Shown here piece after piece: positions 6,549-13,780 of a stretch of DNA of 20,285 nt (position 1 is the stretch's first letter; the number at the start of each line of letters is the position of its first letter). The stretch is from the NCBI GenBank assembly GCA_903970295.1, contig CAJCHQ010000718.1, positions 1-20,285 on the forward strand, in the 5' to 3' direction. The stretch is from Bryobacterales bacterium (GTDB taxonomy: Bacteria > Cyanobacteriota > Vampirovibrionia > Obscuribacterales > Obscuribacteraceae). The notes beneath the pieces are model-generated. The model made no database searches, was not told the DNA's origin, and saw only the letters and a program-made list of their open reading frames with translations. The position numbers were made by a program, and so were the translations under genes.

Positions 6549-7382
6549 ATGTCCCTTTTAGCTGGTTCTGAACAGACAACCGCGACGCTTCCAGTGACGG
6601 GACTTTTCGTCTATCCGGTCAAAGGCTGTACCGGTTACGCGGTGCAGACGGCGGTCGTAACGGCGCGGGGATTTATTGACGACCGGCTTTACATGATTGT
6701 CGATGATAATGGCAAATTCATCACCCAGCGAGAACTGCCGAAGATGGCACTTATGTCACCGACTGTAGTGCTAGCCCGTGGCTTGATTTTCGAAGCACCA
6801 GATATGCCCAAATTGGAAGTTCCGCTGAACATCTCCGGTGAGACGCAAACAGTAACGATCTGGCGCGACACCTGCCAGGCATTTGACCAGGGCGAACAGA
6901 TTTCTAATTGGTTAAGCGAATTCTTGGGACGACCAGCGCACCTAGTGCGGCTGTCAGACGACCATCCGCGTGTGGTCGATCAGCAGTTTGGAGATCCGGA
7001 AGACCATGTTAGTTTTGCTGATGGCTATCCGTATTTGATCGCTAACGAAGCGTCCTTGAAAGACCTTAACGAGCGACTTCCAGAGGCAGTAGCGATGGAT
7101 CGCTTTCGACCGAACATCGTGCTTAAGGGCGAGATTCCCTGGGATGAAGATAATTGGACCGGCGTGAAGGGAAAATACACTTCCTTTAAACTCGTCAAAG
7201 AATGCGCTCGATGCGTCGTCATCACCGTTGATCAAAAAACCGCCAAGAAGGGCGTTGAGCCACTCAAGACACTTGCCTCATTTCGAATGAAGGGCGATAA
7301 CCGCGTCATCTTCGGACAAAACGCGGTGCCACGTGTCTACGGCTCCATTTCTATCGGCGAAGAAGTTTCGATCGAGAGATAA
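6549..7382 (+). CDS. MOSC-domain protein with N-terminal beta-barrel (YcbX/mARC-like)
   Basis: A 277-residue protein. I chose ATG 6549, 5 bp after the mscL stop; an in-frame ATG at 6525 overlaps mscL. Residues 14-75 match the MOSC N-terminal domain: GLFVYPVKGCTGYAV, then TARGFIDDRLYMIVDDNGKF and ITQRELPKMALM. The MOSC domain follows, with NEASLKDLNERLP, MDRFRPNIVLKG and the conserved cysteine segment ECARCVVITVDQKT (C219, C222). It ends in the typical VYGSISIGEEVSI strand. MOSC proteins bind molybdenum cofactor; in the YcbX/mARC branch the conserved cysteine ligates Mo and the enzyme reduces N-hydroxylated compounds with electrons from a partner. No fused ferredoxin domain is present, so a separate electron donor would be needed. 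Assignment to the family is firm; the substrate is unknown. Confidence 0.88.
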   Translation: MSLLAGSEQTTATLPVTGLFVYPVKGCTGYAVQTAVVTARGFIDDRLYMIVDDNGKFITQRELPKMALMSPTVVLARGLIFEAPDMPKLEVPLNISGETQTVTIWRDTCQAFDQGEQISNWLSEFLGRPAHLVRLSDDHPRVVDQQFGDPEDHVSFADGYPYLIANEASLKDLNERLPEAVAMDRFRPNIVLKGEIPWDEDNWTGVKGKYTSFKLVKECARCVVITVDQKTAKKGVEPLKTLASFRMKGDNRVIFGQNAVPRVYGSISIGEEVSIER

Positions 7383-7412
7383 GATCTGCATTCCGAACTT
7401 TTATCGAATCCT

Positions 7413-7699
7413 TCAACGTTCAAATCCGTATGGCGGGTGGTGCATGCACCACCCAGAGCGTTGGATTGCTTCTTTGATATGCAACGGATGAATAGAAGCT
7501 CGATTACGTTTTTTCTTAAAGTCCGTTTCCCTGGATAGCAAGAATGTCTCCTGTAAGCTGACGTTAAAACCTGACGGCTCTATATTGATCCTGAAAATCC
7601 AAAATTCGTCTGGGTCCAGCAGCATAGATAAAGACACTCTCGCAGTAATCAGGTCGGCTGCTCCGTTTGAGTCGAATAAGTTCTCAGAAAATCATTCAT
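7413..7699 (-). pseudogene. Small unknown gene with an apparent 1-nt frameshift near its start
   Basis: On the minus strand ATG 7699-7697 starts only 3 bp after the preceding gene's stop, with GAGG of that gene's end as a plausible ribosome site. The frame reads MNDFLRTYSTQ and stops at 17 codons. The neighbouring frame, open from just downstream of that ATG to 7413, reads as a coherent protein (LITARVSLSMLLDPDEFWIF, then SLQETFLLSRETDFKKKRNR) but lacks a good start; GTG 7637 is the first conventional one. One extra T in the four-base T run (7688-7691) would join the two into a 95-residue protein. Sequencing error, mutation, or -1 slippage on TTTT are all possible. The product is soluble and of unknown family. 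The end of the reading frame contains a perfect 20-bp palindrome. Confidence 0.45.
7435..7454. repeat. Perfect 20-bp palindrome
   Basis: GGGTGGTGCA followed immediately by its reverse complement TGCACCACCC. It lies 53 bp after the MOSC gene, at the 3' end of the convergent small ORF. No T-run follows, so it may be a protein binding site, a hairpin between convergent genes, or a relic. Confidence 0.8.
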
Positions 7700-7702
7700 A
7701 CT

Positions 7703-7888
7703 TTATTGAATTACCTCACTTGAAAGTGCAGGCAATAAAGTAGCTCCGGCAGCCCATACTGCAATCCGGCTTAAGCCTCGCTTATCGGTGCGATAATCGG
7801 GATTACGCTTAGCAATATAAGCGGAGAAAAGAGGTGCCACAGTTAATGGCACAAAATAAAGGGGCGCGAGCTCCAGCCATTTCCTCAT
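7703..7888 (-). CDS. Small membrane protein (61 aa)
   Basis: The ORF starts at ATG 7888 and stops at TAA 7705-7703, 3 bp before the next start. A hydrophobic segment covers residues 6-25 (around LAPLYFVPLTVAPLFSAYIA). A basic loop (KRNPDYRTDKRG) and a second weaker hydrophobic stretch (IAVWAAGATLLPAL) follow. The tight 3-bp spacing to the next ORF and the similar spacing from an even smaller upstream ORF suggest a leftward mini-operon. No family is recognised. A toxin-like or phage-like role could be imagined but nothing in the sequence proves it. Confidence 0.5.
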   Translation of the reverse strand: MRKWLELAPLYFVPLTVAPLFSAYIAKRNPDYRTDKRGLSRIAVWAAGATLLPALSSEVIQ

Positions 7889-7891
7889 TGT

Positions 7892-7969
7892 TCAAGGCAG
7901 GCAGGGTCCATTTTCAAGTTCGTCTCGCAGAACAGTCCAATCTTTATCAGTGAGATGTGAAAATGCCAC
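7892..7969 (-). CDS. Possible 25-codon ORF at the head of the mini-operon
   Basis: GTG 7969-7967 lies inside the palindromic repeat. The frame encodes a short soluble peptide (HLTDKDWTVLRDELENGPCL) and stops with TGA 7894-7892, 3 bp before the ATG of the membrane protein and in the same frame. The LTDKDWTVL wording recalls the N-terminus of IS5-type transposases, but the match is too short to rely on. A second overlapping frame is also open here. Confidence 0.22.
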   Translation of the reverse strand: MAFSHLTDKDWTVLRDELENGPCLP

Positions 7970-7982
7970 CGCATACGGTGCC
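7965..7982. repeat. Interspersed palindrome copy
   Basis: GCCACC-GCATAC-GGTGCC. Downstream, CCTTAAGAGCAA and a T-rich run resemble the flank of the 4935 copy (CCTATGGGCAAA then T6), so similarity extends beyond the palindrome. Confidence 0.75.
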
Positions 7983-8146
7983 CTTAAGAGCAATGTTTTT
8001 TATTTTCGAGCCTAGTCACTATTTTTTAACTTCACAAGTGGCTTCCGAAATGCGTTAAAGGTCGTTGGCATCGCAGTTCGACAGGGGAAGGTCGTGAGAG
8101 CAGCACCCGCTTTCGGAAATGCAATTTCCAAGGATTGCTCAGAAAT

Positions 8147-8164
8147 GCCACCGTATATGGTGCA
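8147..8164. repeat. Interspersed palindrome copy abutting the clp terminator
   Basis: GCCACC-GTATAT-GGTGCA, followed by CCAAGGCC and the A8 tract of the leftward terminator. It is in the same orientation as the 7965 copy, 182 bp away. Confidence 0.75.
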
Positions 8165-8172
8165 CCAAGGCC

Positions 8173-8210
8173 AAAAAAAAGGGGAGACGATAAATTACTC
8201 GACTCCCCTT
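8173..8210 (-). terminator. Rho-independent terminator of the clp operon
   Basis: AAGGGGAG (8179-8186) and CTCCCCTT (8203-8210) form an 8-bp stem, extended inside by a further 3 bp after an A-A mismatch. On the minus strand it is followed by eight Ts (A8 at 8173-8180). It lies 60 bp beyond the ClpP stop codon. Confidence 0.92.
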
Positions 8211-8270
8211 AATAATCAATCATGCTTTCTGAACACAGTCCCCGTAGTATCGGCTGGTCTGCGCCTGTGA

Positions 8271-8954
8271 TTAGACGCTACCGTCGAGAATGCCGTATGC
8301 AACGGCGTCCGGCACTTTCAACCAGTAGTCGGTAAGCATGTCCGTCTTCACTTTCTCGAAGGGCTGTCCGCAGCAGTCAGCGATTTTGCGCGCCAACTCA
8401 TTGAACATCTGTTCGAGCATGTCAATTTCCGCTTTCAGCACCGTGAATTTGCCGCTCAGCCCGTTGACACTCGGTTCATGGATCATGATCCGCGAACTCT
8501 TGCGAGCTTTGCGCATGCCCTTCTGGCAAACGGCCGTGATCACAGACGCCATGCTGGCAGCGATACCCTGCACAACACAGCCGACCGGGATTTTGTTTTC
8601 GATCAAAGTTTCGATCGTGTCGCAAATTGCCTGACCAGCCGTGACTGAGCCGCCAGGGGAATCGATATAAAGCGTGATTCCATCCTGAGGCGGCGAGAAA
8701 CGGTGATATTCGAGTTGAGCGATTACCATCTGCGCCAACTCGCTTGTAATCGGGCCATACACGTAGATGATGCCGGTCTGAGCCATCACCGATGGTATGT
8801 CGATCAGTCTTGCGTTGCCGCCATCAGGAACCGGCACGACGGGTACATAAAATGAGTTGCGACTCGGCAAAAGTTGCTTATCGACTTCGCCGAGTGAGAG
8901 GACGCTTTGGCCGTCCTTGAGAGTAATCCAAAAAATGTCTTGTAGGCTGTGCAT
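8271..8954 (-). CDS. clpP: ATP-dependent Clp protease proteolytic subunit
   Basis: A 227-residue ClpP-family serine protease starting at ATG 8954, with Shine-Dalgarno AGGAG seven bases upstream. The catalytic triad is intact: Ser134 in GIAASMAS, His159 in IMIHEP, and probably Asp209 in LTDYWLKVPDAVAYGILD. The substrate-strand motif YIDSPGGSVTAGQAI (residues 96-110) is conserved. ClpP forms a tetradecameric chamber that degrades proteins fed by an AAA+ unfoldase. Compared with common ClpP it has a longer N-terminal part (about residues 1-48: FWITLKDGQSVLSLGEVDKQ, then a Pro/Val-rich segment), which may affect pore gating or pairing. It is the second gene after the Clp ATPase (70-bp gap), so the two are probably a dedicated pair. 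Confidence 0.93.
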   Translation of the reverse strand: MHSLQDIFWITLKDGQSVLSLGEVDKQLLPSRNSFYVPVVPVPDGGNARLIDIPSVMAQTGIIYVYGPITSELAQMVIAQLEYHRFSPPQDGITLYIDSPGGSVTAGQAICDTIETLIENKIPVGCVVQGIAASMASVITAVCQKGMRKARKSSRIMIHEPSVNGLSGKFTVLKAEIDMLEQMFNELARKIADCCGQPFEKVKTDMLTDYWLKVPDAVAYGILDGSV

Positions 8955-9024
8955 AATCACTCCTGACTGGACCGTGAACTCGATGCCCACGGTCCCGAAA
9001 GATTGCAGAACGTTATCTCAAAGG

Positions 9025-11091
9025 TTAAGCGGCGCTGGCTGTCTCTTTTTGCAGAGTTACTTTCCCTTCTTTATCGAGGTCGGCCAGAATCGTGTCGCCC
9101 TCGCCAAATTCGCCGGCGAGAACACGCGGAGCAATCGGCTGCCGGAGCAGCTTTTTGATCGTCGTTCTCAACGAACGCACACCGCTCTTTCGATCGTAAC
9201 CCTTGCTGAAAAGCATCTCTTTAATCGACGTGGCGAACTTCATCGTCAAACGCTTAGAGCTGAGGTAGACGTTCAATTCAGTCAACTTCTGTTCGATTAT
9301 CAACTTCACGACCTCGTCGGTGAATTGATTGAAGACCTCGACACCGTCGAGCCGACCGAGAAACTCTGGACTGAATTTCTCGTTGACGGCTTTCAAGATT
9401 TTAGCTTTTACCGAAGAGTTGTTGTCCTCTTCCGATTTTTGTCCCGGGCGCGTGCCGAACGTGCCACCGTTTCGGCGCAGGCTGCCACAACCCAGGTTGG
9501 AAGTCATGATCAGTACGCAGTTTTTGAAGTCGACCTTGTTGCCGAGACCGTCTGTCAAAACTCCGTCTTCCATAACTTGCAGCAAAATCGGGAAGATCTC
9601 TTCGTGCGCCTTCTCGATTTCATCGAGGAGGATGACACTAAAAGGACGCTTGGCGACAGCGTTGGTGAGTTGTCCGCCTTCCTCATAGCCGACATATCCT
9701 GGAGGTGCTCCGATCAATTTGGAAACGGAATGCTTCTCCATGAACTCGGACATGTCGATCTTGGTGAAGGCACGCTCGTCATCGAACAGAAATTCAGCCA
9801 GAGCTCTGGCGGTTTCTGTCTTGCCGACGCCCGTTGGACCGAGGAAAAGGAAGGAGCCGACCGGACGGTTTGGATCACCCCCGAGTGCTCTCGATTCGTG
9901 AATGGCTGCGACGATATTGTCGATCGGGTCATCTTGACCGATCACTCGCGTCTTGATGTTGGTGCCCAGGCGCAACACTTTCTTGGATTCATCTTCGGAA
10001 AGCTGACCGAGAGGAATGCCGTGCCAGAAGTTGGCAGCATGAGCCACATCGCTGACCGTGACGATGCGAGCCTCAGGCGGCCCGGGGATCTGGGCATGAA
10101 TTGCAATCTTCTCAGCAAGAGCGCGCGCCTGTGCATGCAACTTGTTGATACTGGCGAGATCGCGCAGACGTTCGGCGTCGATCAGTTCGAACTCGACTTC
10201 GTGCAGTTCCCTGTATGCTTTGCGCAGTTCAGGCGTGACTGAACGAACTTCGCGGACGTACGCGCAGGTTTTGTCAGCCAGGGTAATGCTGACATCCGGT
10301 TGATACTTATGTTTGATCGGCTTGATGAAACGTTCGGCGATGCGGTAAACCTCGATTAATGCCTTGTCATCGATCGATAAGCCGTGATGCTTTTCCAGTC
10401 GAGTTCTGACGAACTTGAGAATTTTCGCCACCACTCCTTGCGTTGGTTCGGGAGATTCCACGAGCTCAGTGCGCCGGTCCAGAGCCTCGTCTTTCTCGAA
10501 ATGCTTTTTGTATTCGTCTTCGGTGGTTGCCATGATCACGCGAATTTCATTTCGGCTCATAGCGGGTTTGAGGATGTTGGCGATGTCCAGAGCGCCTTCT
10601 GCCGCACCGGCTTTGATGATAGTGTGCGCTTCGTCGATGAAATAAACCAGGTTGGGATCTTTCTTGGCAATTTCAACGAGCGTTTTTGCACGTTCTTCCA
10701 GCTCGCCGCGATATTTGGTGCCGGCTACCAGTAACGCGAGGTTAATGATCACGATGCGACATGCCAGAAGTTGGTCGGGCACTTCGCCGCGGTTGATGCG
10801 ATGGGCCAGAGCTCCGACGGCTGCCGATTTACCGGTGCCCGGCAATCCCACCAGAATCGGATTGTTTTTCTCGGAGCGAATCAAGACCTGAATCATCTTC
10901 GAGATTGTGTCGTCTTGGCCGAAGGTGTCGCGGACTAGCCCGTTGGTTGCGTCCTCGGTCAGATCAGATCCCCATTTGAGCAAAGGCGAATCGGCTGGCA
11001 GCTTGTCACGGCGTGGCTTGACCGCACCCGCTAACAGTCGGTTTGGATTTTGCGAAAGGTTTTCTTTTTCGTTGCTTGAGTAGGTTGGCAT
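9025..11091 (-). CDS. Clp ATPase with two AAA+ domains, lacking the Clp N-domain (ClpC/ClpA-like)
   Basis: A 688-residue protein. I chose ATG 11091 because GAGG lies eight bases upstream; the in-frame ATG at 11130 has no site. The first AAA+ domain has Walker A GLPGTGKS (82-89), pore loop KYRG (126-129), Walker B VYFIDEAH (149-156) and an arginine-finger region LDRRTE. A short helical middle segment covers about 285-340, smaller than the ClpB M-domain. The second AAA+ domain has Walker A GPTGVGKT (418-425), pore motif GYVGY (465-469), Walker B VILLDEIEKAH (486-496) and sensor-2 region GVRSLR (637-642). The usual N-terminal double repeat that binds adaptors is missing; only about 50 residues precede the first domain. 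The loop after MTSNLG (around GGTFGTR) is where ClpC/ClpA carry the ClpP-docking tripeptide. Together with the following clpP this suggests an unfoldase-protease pair. No CIRCE element is visible upstream. Confidence 0.9.
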   Translation of the reverse strand: MPTYSSNEKENLSQNPNRLLAGAVKPRRDKLPADSPLLKWGSDLTEDATNGLVRDTFGQDDTISKMIQVLIRSEKNNPILVGLPGTGKSAAVGALAHRINRGEVPDQLLACRIVIINLALLVAGTKYRGELEERAKTLVEIAKKDPNLVYFIDEAHTIIKAGAAEGALDIANILKPAMSRNEIRVIMATTEDEYKKHFEKDEALDRRTELVESPEPTQGVVAKILKFVRTRLEKHHGLSIDDKALIEVYRIAERFIKPIKHKYQPDVSITLADKTCAYVREVRSVTPELRKAYRELHEVEFELIDAERLRDLASINKLHAQARALAEKIAIHAQIPGPPEARIVTVSDVAHAANFWHGIPLGQLSEDESKKVLRLGTNIKTRVIGQDDPIDNIVAAIHESRALGGDPNRPVGSFLFLGPTGVGKTETARALAEFLFDDERAFTKIDMSEFMEKHSVSKLIGAPPGYVGYEEGGQLTNAVAKRPFSVILLDEIEKAHEEIFPILLQVMEDGVLTDGLGNKVDFKNCVLIMTSNLGCGSLRRNGGTFGTRPGQKSEEDNNSSVKAKILKAVNEKFSPEFLGRLDGVEVFNQFTDEVVKLIIEQKLTELNVYLSSKRLTMKFATSIKEMLFSKGYDRKSGVRSLRTTIKKLLRQPIAPRVLAGEFGEGDTILADLDKEGKVTLQKETASAA

Positions 11092-11791
11092 TTTATTTGC
11101 CTCTTTCTTCGTTGGAGTCCCATAGCGCATCTATCGCAGCTAAAGGCAGGTTCTGTTCTGAAGTCAGTTTCTCTACGTGCGGTATCGTCACTCTTTTTCT
11201 TTAGTGGCGCGAATGTCTCAATTGATGCGTTGCTTTGCCTGTGCTGTGTTTTGGAGATGCCTTGCAAACGAATGCGAACAAAAAGTGTAGGACGTAGAGA
11301 TGTGTTCAACGTATCAATTGGGTCGGTGTCTACCAAGTTTCCTCATAAATGCTCTTGGAGAGCGGCTTCACGCACGTCAAAAGCGGATCGCTAAGGTGGT
11401 GCATAAATCGCGTGAACAACACTTGCTTGGCAACGTTTAGCTATTGAAATAATCGAAACGATTGAGGATTCCAGTAGACCAAAAATAGAGATGACGATAG
11501 AAAAATTGTGGGGGTCGTAAGAAGCGATGCGTTTAGTTTGCAGAGTGCCCTGGAATGGGGCTTTTCCGTGATAGATTTGCGACTTTCGCGACTGGTAGCG
11601 GACTGCTTCGAAAGCAATTTTCTGGTCTGCACCGTCTGTAGTGCCTGCCCGATAGGCTGATTGAGGGTGAGTTGTCAGTCGATTGCGTGCTTGCGCACGT
11701 TCTTAGGAAGTGCCGTTTGCTGCACTGTCAGCAATGCGAGATTATTGCCAGGGCTGCAAAGGTCTGCACCAGTTAAGGGATGTCATGGGTG

Positions 11792-12045
11792 TGCCGCTGC
11801 GAAGTGGCAGCAATTTGCGCGAGCCCACGCTTTTGTTAAACGCGAAGGCAGAGTTGGACTTGATGCGAAGCACGCCGTCACTTCGAACGCACTCTGGCAC
11901 GTCAGTAAAGTGGCCGCTTTGCGCACTCACGGCTACCGTTGCTGGGAGCCGTTTATTCGGCGGCAGGCCGACAGCTCTTTTTCAATTCCACTGGTTTGGA
12001 GAGAGGCCGGTACGCACCAGGCTGACGTACACTCGGCCGGGCCTC
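11792..12045 (+). ncRNA. Speculative structured RNA region
   Basis: Several stems occur close together. TGCCGCT (11792-11798) pairs with AGTGGCA (11803-11809) with a GCGA GNRA-type tetraloop and one G-U pair. ACGGCT (11929-11934) pairs with AGCCGT (11947-11952). TCGGC (11957-11961) pairs with GCCGA (11967-11971). GAGGCC (12003-12008) pairs with GGCCTC (12040-12045) around a nested GTACG/CGTAC stem (12010-12014, 12026-12030). No RNase P, tmRNA or SRP signature is present. GC-rich DNA gives such stems by chance, so this is weak. Confidence 0.18.
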
Positions 12046-12143
12046 GCTTCCGCCAGCCCCTGCCGATTTCAATATGGGACTCAAGCGCCAATCTTACGGC
12101 ATCACTAGGAGAAGAGGATCGAATTCATATACGTTTGACCGCT

Positions 12144-12161
12144 GGCACCGCATCTGGTACC
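12144..12161. repeat. Interspersed palindrome copy
   Basis: GGCACC-GCATCT-GGTACC, with one change in the right arm relative to the best copy at 4935. It is intergenic, between the 3' end of the leftward secreted-protein gene and the upstream region of the clp operon. Confidence 0.7.
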
Positions 12162-12372
12162 GTGTCAAAAGCTCGCTAGATGGTTGACGGATCTCCACCT
12201 TGTCTTTGAGAGTTTCTGGCCTAAATTATCGGTACCAGCTCAAACTACGAGGAAACGACGGCGCATGTAGTTGCTTGTTGCGATGCCGTTGAGTCGTTCG
12301 CTAGGTCGTGCGGAGTATGCTTTTTAAGCGGCTCTGCACGGCAGATTTTTTTGAAAAGTTAACGATGTGGAC

Positions 12373-12398
12373 AAAAGTGAGCAATGACTCCGTCACTT
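12373..12398 (-). terminator. Weak terminator overlapping the stop codon
   Basis: On the minus strand AAGTGA (12398-12393) pairs with TCACTT (12380-12375) around a 12-nt loop, followed by TT. The stem includes the stop codon of the gene ending at 12393. The T-run is short. Confidence 0.35.
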
Positions 12399-13403
12399 CT
12401 TTAACATGTCCGAAAACTCCCTATCAATCGAATCTCGCTCTGCAATCAGCTGTTCTTTAGTAGCACTAGGATGTTTGAGAAAAAAGCTTTGCCAAGCCCT
12501 GCATAGTGAGCGGAAGGTCGCATTTTGGGAAATCAAATCCGCGTTGCGTCTAGCTCTTTCTGCAAGAAAATAGCTGTTCAGAACGTCCGTCGACCAATAT
12601 GTAGAGTTTATCTTCTCAAAAAAATCGGTCCACTCAGGACTTGTTCTGGCTGACGCTAGATCGCAGGTAAGTAAGTGAAAAAACGACTTGTCTATTGTCC
12701 GAAAATTATCTGTCGAACAGACGTCCTCAGGCTTCATCACCTCGGAATAACGAGACAAAACAGATAGCGGAATCGCGTTTAAAACAAACACTTTGTTGTC
12801 GGATTCGGGCAATTTGCTTAGAAACTCATCCATAGGGATAAATTCTTCCGAGTGATTCGCTAACACCACATTTTTAGACAGAAACTTTTGTCGTGCCTCG
12901 GTATTTAGGGCACGTATGGTTGAGCTTTTGCCGCTTCTAAATTCGGGCTGGAGCCATGGAAAACCCATAGCTCTCTTGTCTCCGGACTTTGTTGGCCCAT
13001 CTGACAAAAAAGAAAAAGCTAGCTGGTTTGGATGCTGAAATCCAGACCGGTCGCTGTCGCGCTCAAAATGCGATTGCAAATCTGCTGCCTGAGTAGTTAT
13101 GGTTTGCTTAGAGTTGCCACTCGAAATTGGCGGACCTGTTAAAACAGCTGCAATTACGTCAAAGACGGCTTCGATTGAAATCACGCTATCGCACGGGTGT
13201 CCGGCGATTCGCATGGTACGCACAGTACCATCGGCGCTTAAGTCACAATAACATTGCGGAACGGACCCTCGCGTATACAACGGAATTGCCTCCTTCATCG
13301 TAAGAAAGGCCTGAATAATGTCGTGTGGAAACAGGGGGGCTGTTCCAAATGAAGGTGTTGCGCACAAGAGCGACGCAAGCAAAAATGTTGACCAGCGTTT
13401 CAT
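12393..13403 (-). CDS. Exported protein of unknown function (336 aa)
   Basis: The protein starts at ATG 13403 with GAGAGG about nine bases upstream on the minus strand. Residues 1-20 are a clear signal peptide (MKRWSTFLLASLLCATPSFG, cleavage probably before TAPLF). The mature part is about 315 residues without further membrane segments. It contains Cys in QCYCDLSADGTVRTMRIAGH, and two more at C238 and C257 or nearby, which could form disulfides. It ends in a charged helical region (ATKEQLIAERDSIDREFSDM). I do not recognise a family. Base composition is richer in A/T than in the clp genes. It appears monocistronic. A secreted or periplasmic role is the only safe statement. Confidence 0.72.
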   Translation of the reverse strand: MKRWSTFLLASLLCATPSFGTAPLFPHDIIQAFLTMKEAIPLYTRGSVPQCYCDLSADGTVRTMRIAGHPCDSVISIEAVFDVIAAVLTGPPISSGNSKQTITTQAADLQSHFERDSDRSGFQHPNQLAFSFLSDGPTKSGDKRAMGFPWLQPEFRSGKSSTIRALNTEARQKFLSKNVVLANHSEEFIPMDEFLSKLPESDNKVFVLNAIPLSVLSRYSEVMKPEDVCSTDNFRTIDKSFFHLLTCDLASARTSPEWTDFFEKINSTYWSTDVLNSYFLAERARRNADLISQNATFRSLCRAWQSFFLKHPSATKEQLIAERDSIDREFSDMLKK

Positions 13404-13546
13404 ATAATCGCCTCTCTAAGCGAACTCGAGTATCACCGTTAAACCACATTTATGTGAGTCCGGCTATAGCTGTAGGATTATATGTTTATTTGACACGGTT
13501 TTCACTTGTATTTAGTCACGGCTTGCCGCCCGACCACAAGCAATAA

Positions 13547-13780
13547 CTAACAACTGTCAAAAAGGTTTTCAATGTTGAGCATCATATACGGTGGCAATTC
13601 TGTGAATTGAGGAAACATCGTCTCAATGTTTCCGGGCAAATGTTTGCAACAGAGCCGATTAAAGCGAGTTCCTTCATTACACATTAAAAATTTTTTTTTG
13701 GGAATACACTTTTGAAGTATACGTCGGCTGGAGGGTTTGGGCTCGCTAGCCTGAAATTTTGGTTTGTCATCGGCCGTCAA
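13547..13780 (-). CDS. Doubtful 77-codon ORF downstream of the leftward unknown gene
   Basis: The frame starts at TTG 13780, overlapping the stop codon of the preceding gene (TTTTGACG), which could allow termination-reinitiation. It encodes a basic, Cys-containing protein (SRRILQKCIPKKKFLMCNEG) ending ENLFDSC. It includes an A9 run (13690-13698) and a copy of the palindromic repeat, both more typical of intergenic DNA here. The stretch 13404-13546 beyond it holds no visible gene. Confidence 0.22.
   Translation of the reverse strand: MTADDKPKFQASEPKPSSRRILQKCIPKKKFLMCNEGTRFNRLCCKHLPGNIETMFPQFTELPPYMMLNIENLFDSC
13578..13595. repeat. Interspersed palindrome, degenerate copy
   Basis: On the minus strand it reads GCCACC-GTATAT-GATGCT, which matches the 8147 copy except for changes in the right arm. 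The flanking bases (TTGCCACC against ATGCCACC) are also alike. Confidence 0.55.

Larger units (their letters stand above)
11092..12392. other. Gene-poor stretch of about 1.3 kb
   Basis: No convincing protein gene. Two long overlapping plus-strand frames occur at 11661-12179 and 11710-12108, but both have unusual amino acid make-up (Cys/Trp/His/Arg-rich), no ribosome site, and one runs through a palindromic repeat. They look like chance frames in GC-rich DNA or a decayed gene. The promoter of the clp operon must lie near 11100-11350, but I see no clear heat-shock operator. The GC-rich part is described separately. Confidence 0.5.

Noticed and set aside
7834..7852. GTGCCA / TGGCAC inverted repeat in the 61-aa membrane protein ORF.
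   Set aside because: Arms are only 6 bp with a 7-nt loop in a likely coding region, and the centre does not match the repeat family.
8857..10242. A 461-codon plus-strand frame.
   Set aside because: It lies wholly opposite clpP and the Clp ATPase, whose conserved motifs prove the minus-strand reading.
5027..11139. A 13-bp match GCATCTATCGCAG at 5027-5039 and 11127-11139, upstream of two genes.
   Set aside because: A 13-mer shared once within 20 kb is expected by chance, and the flanks differ.
13211..13232. ATGGTAC / GTACCAT inverted repeat.
   Set aside because: It lies inside the exported-protein gene and has no matching copy elsewhere; treated as coding sequence.
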